Source: Bimuria novae-zelandiae CBS 107.79
Taxonomy: Eukaryota > Ascomycota > Dothideomycetes > Pleosporales > Didymosphaeriaceae
Length of the DNA: 31,493 bases
Direction: 5' to 3'
Assembly (NCBI GenBank): GCA_010015655.1
Contig: ML976659.1
Location: forward strand, 410,389 to 441,881
Each line of letters begins with the position of its first letter. Position 1 is the stretch's first letter. The translations under genes were made by a program, and so were the position numbers. The notes below the pieces were generated by a model. That model ran no database searches, was not told where the DNA came from, and saw nothing but the letters and a program-made list of their open reading frames with translations. Shown here one piece after another: positions 29,583-31,493 of the stretch.

Positions 29583-31442
29583 ATGGATCCAATTCAAGCT
29601 GCGATTAATAAAATCGAATCGCTAAATCCAGGAGAACGCTTTACTTATGCTAAAATAGCGCGTAGGCATAGTGTTAATCGCAATACCCTATCGCGAAATT
29701 ATAGAGGGGTTTAATCGTCGCGAACAACTAAGAGAATTAATCAACAAAAGCTCAACGTCCAGCAAGAGGAGGAGCTTGTACGATATATCAAAAGACTCAC
29801 AGAGAGACATATACCTCCCACTAGAGAGATGATACAGAACTTCGCCTCTACGATAGCAAAGGAGCCAGTTAGCGAGAGCTAGGTTACGCGTTTTATCAAC
29901 CGACACAGCATTCATCTCATCTCACAATGGACGGTCGGCATGGACAGCAATCGCCACAAAGCTGATTTAGAGGATAAATATCGCTTCTATTTCCAATTTC
30001 TACACAGCAAGATGGATCAATATCATATAGATCCTCGTTATATCTACAATATGGATGAGAAAGGCTGCCTAATCGGTATCGTTGGTAGATCAAAGAGGAT
30101 ATTCAGCAGACGAATGTGGGAGAAGAAGGAGGTTAGGGCATCACTCTAAGATGGCAATCGCGCATGGATCACGCTCCTGGCATGTATCTGCGCTGATGGA
30201 TCAGCTCTGCCGCCAAGCCTCATCTATGAGGCCGCCAACAAGGGCATCCAATTAAGCTGGGTAGAGGATATCAAGGCAGGAGAACACGAAGTCTTTATCA
30301 CCTCATCATCCTCTAGCTAGACAAACAACGATATCGGGCTTGCCTGGCTTAAGCAGGTGTTTAATCGCTGTATAAAAGAGAAGACTTAACGATCCTATCG
30401 ACTTTTAATTATAGACAGCCACGGATCTCATGTTACTATAGACTTTATTAACTATTATAATAAGTATAGGATCCTGCTTACTATCCTGCCTCCTTACTTA
30501 ACTTATACGCTTTAGCTACTTAATATTACGATGTTTAAGCCTCTATTAACAGCGTACTTAGTAGAGCTATCACGATACCTTTATAGAAGCTAGGGCCTAG
30601 CTTCTATCACTAAAGACAACTTCTTCCCCCTATTCTGGAATGCGTGGAAGGCCTCCTTTAAGAAATTAACTATCCTCAGCTCTTTTAGAGCCACAGGCAT
30701 ATCACCACCTAATCCTAATCTTATCCTTAATAGGTTCACGCAGGATTAAGAATCAGGCGATAGCTCTTTATTAGGGCTTAGCGATTATAATTAGAGAAAG
30801 GTGGATAGGCTTTTACGATTAGCAGTAAAGGAACAAGGTAGTTAAGATATAAAGAAGCTTCGTTAATCGCTCCACTATCTATTTGTCCAAAATAAGCTGC
30901 TTAAGCATGACAACGATGGGCTTAGGCAGGCGCTATCTATTAAGAAGAAGCGTAAAAAGAAGGGTAAAGCTCTTAACCTTTAACAGCGCTAGGAGTATCA
31001 TGGTGGGGCTATTTTATAGTTACTAAGGAAAGTAAGGGAGGCACATGTTCGTTAATTAATTAAGGAGCAAAAGGATAAGCAATAGTAGCTTTAAAAAGTA
31101 GAAATAGTAGAGCTAAAGAAGGTAGCTAAGCTATATAAGGAGAAAATGCAGCAGGAAAAGCGTGCTGCGCGAGAGGCAGCTAAGAAGGCGAAGGAGGAGG
31201 AGAGGGTTAAAAAGGCTGCTCAGCGCGCTGCCCAGAAGTCTGCCCACGACGCTGAAAAAGCTCTGCAACTATCCTAAAAGGGTAAGAGAAAGGCCTCTCA
31301 GTTATCTCTACAGAGCAGAAAGCGTCAGAAACGTGGTGTTAATGCTACAGATGTTGGGGAGGCCTCAGAGGGCGCATCTGCTGCCCCAACCAAATCTACA
31401 CGCAGCGGCCGCGACGTCAAGCTTCCTGATAGATATAAATAG
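29583..31442 (+). pseudogene. E3 pogo-type transposase relic
   Basis: ATG 29583 (MDPIQAAINKIES) leads to a helix-turn-helix (RRHSVNRNTLSR), a CENP-B-type region, YNMDEKGCLIGIVGRSKRIF at about 30045, CADGSALPPSLIY, NDIGLAWLKQVFNR, LLIIDSHGSH at about 30410 and a long Lys/Ala-rich coiled tail (31140-31280). It ends LPDRYK before a TAG. It has fewer stops than E1 but is clearly broken. Confidence 0.8.
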
Positions 31443-31493
31443 TGAAAATCAATCGCAAGGATCTATATAGTAATTAACTAGAAAATCTTATAA

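Larger units (their letters stand above)
25246..31493 (+). mobile_element. Outermost pogo-like element (E3), 5' part, extends past window
   Basis: It begins after TA 25244-25245 with CCGTGTCCGTGCGCG, is interrupted by the E1/E2 nest, and resumes at 29511 with ACAATCGGATTCGCG. Joined across the nest, the two parts resemble the terminal repeat of E2 (CTGTGCCCGTGCGCGCAGCG) with C-to-T and G-to-A differences. It is therefore a RIP-mutated relative of E2. Its transposase relic runs to about 31442. The right end is outside the window. Confidence 0.75.

Noticed and set aside
31162..31470. Arginine-rich 102-codon frame at the window end
   Set aside because: Out-of-frame reading of the lysine-rich tail of the E3 transposase relic.

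Overview
The window looks like nuclear DNA of a filamentous ascomycete (Pezizomycotina, probably a Dothideomycete; the lineage is inference). Genes are split by short introns of 46-103 bp with GT..CTRAC..AG signals. Gene types are fungal: a Zn2Cys6 regulator, a fungal rhodopsin-domain membrane protein, a CYP58-like P450 and a Taka-type alpha-amylase. Transposon copies are AT-rich, with CpA-to-TpA changes typical of repeat-induced point mutation (RIP). There are no bacterial-style operons, tRNAs, rRNAs or CRISPR arrays that I can see.

Layout. 1-1.8 kb is a heavily RIP-mutated pogo/Fot1-like transposon relic. 2.4-3.8 kb holds a protein-kinase gene with a premature stop and a locally duplicated 5' segment. 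4.9-10.7 kb is the gene-rich core: a TauD/TfdA-type Fe(II)/2-oxoglutarate dioxygenase, a small unrecognised two-exon gene, a GNAT acetyltransferase and a three-exon Zn2Cys6 regulator. 10.9-12.2 kb is a DUF924 pseudogene with a hAT-like non-autonomous element (exact 8-bp target duplication) at its start codon. 12.8-18.0 kb is a CYP58-like P450 pseudogene cut in two by a 3.3-kb Tc1/mariner-type element. That element carries an intact DDE transposase and a second, stop-riddled ORF facing it. 18.3-19.4 kb is a decaying RING-like gene, 19.8-21.4 kb an alpha-amylase with a single nonsense codon, and 22.2-23.5 kb an apparently intact four-exon rhodopsin-domain membrane protein. 24.4-25.2 kb is a secreted FAD-linked oxidase pseudogene. 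From 25.2 kb to the window end the oxidase is interrupted by a three-level nest of pogo-like elements.

How it fits together. Dioxygenase, acetyltransferase, zinc-cluster regulator, P450, rhodopsin-domain protein and FAD oxidase are typical accessory genes of fungal secondary-metabolite clusters. No core synthase or terpene cyclase is visible, so a decayed cluster is only a hypothesis. At least five genes carry nonsense, frameshift or insertion lesions. The window reads as an eroding accessory region in which several rounds of transposon insertion can be ordered from target-site duplications.
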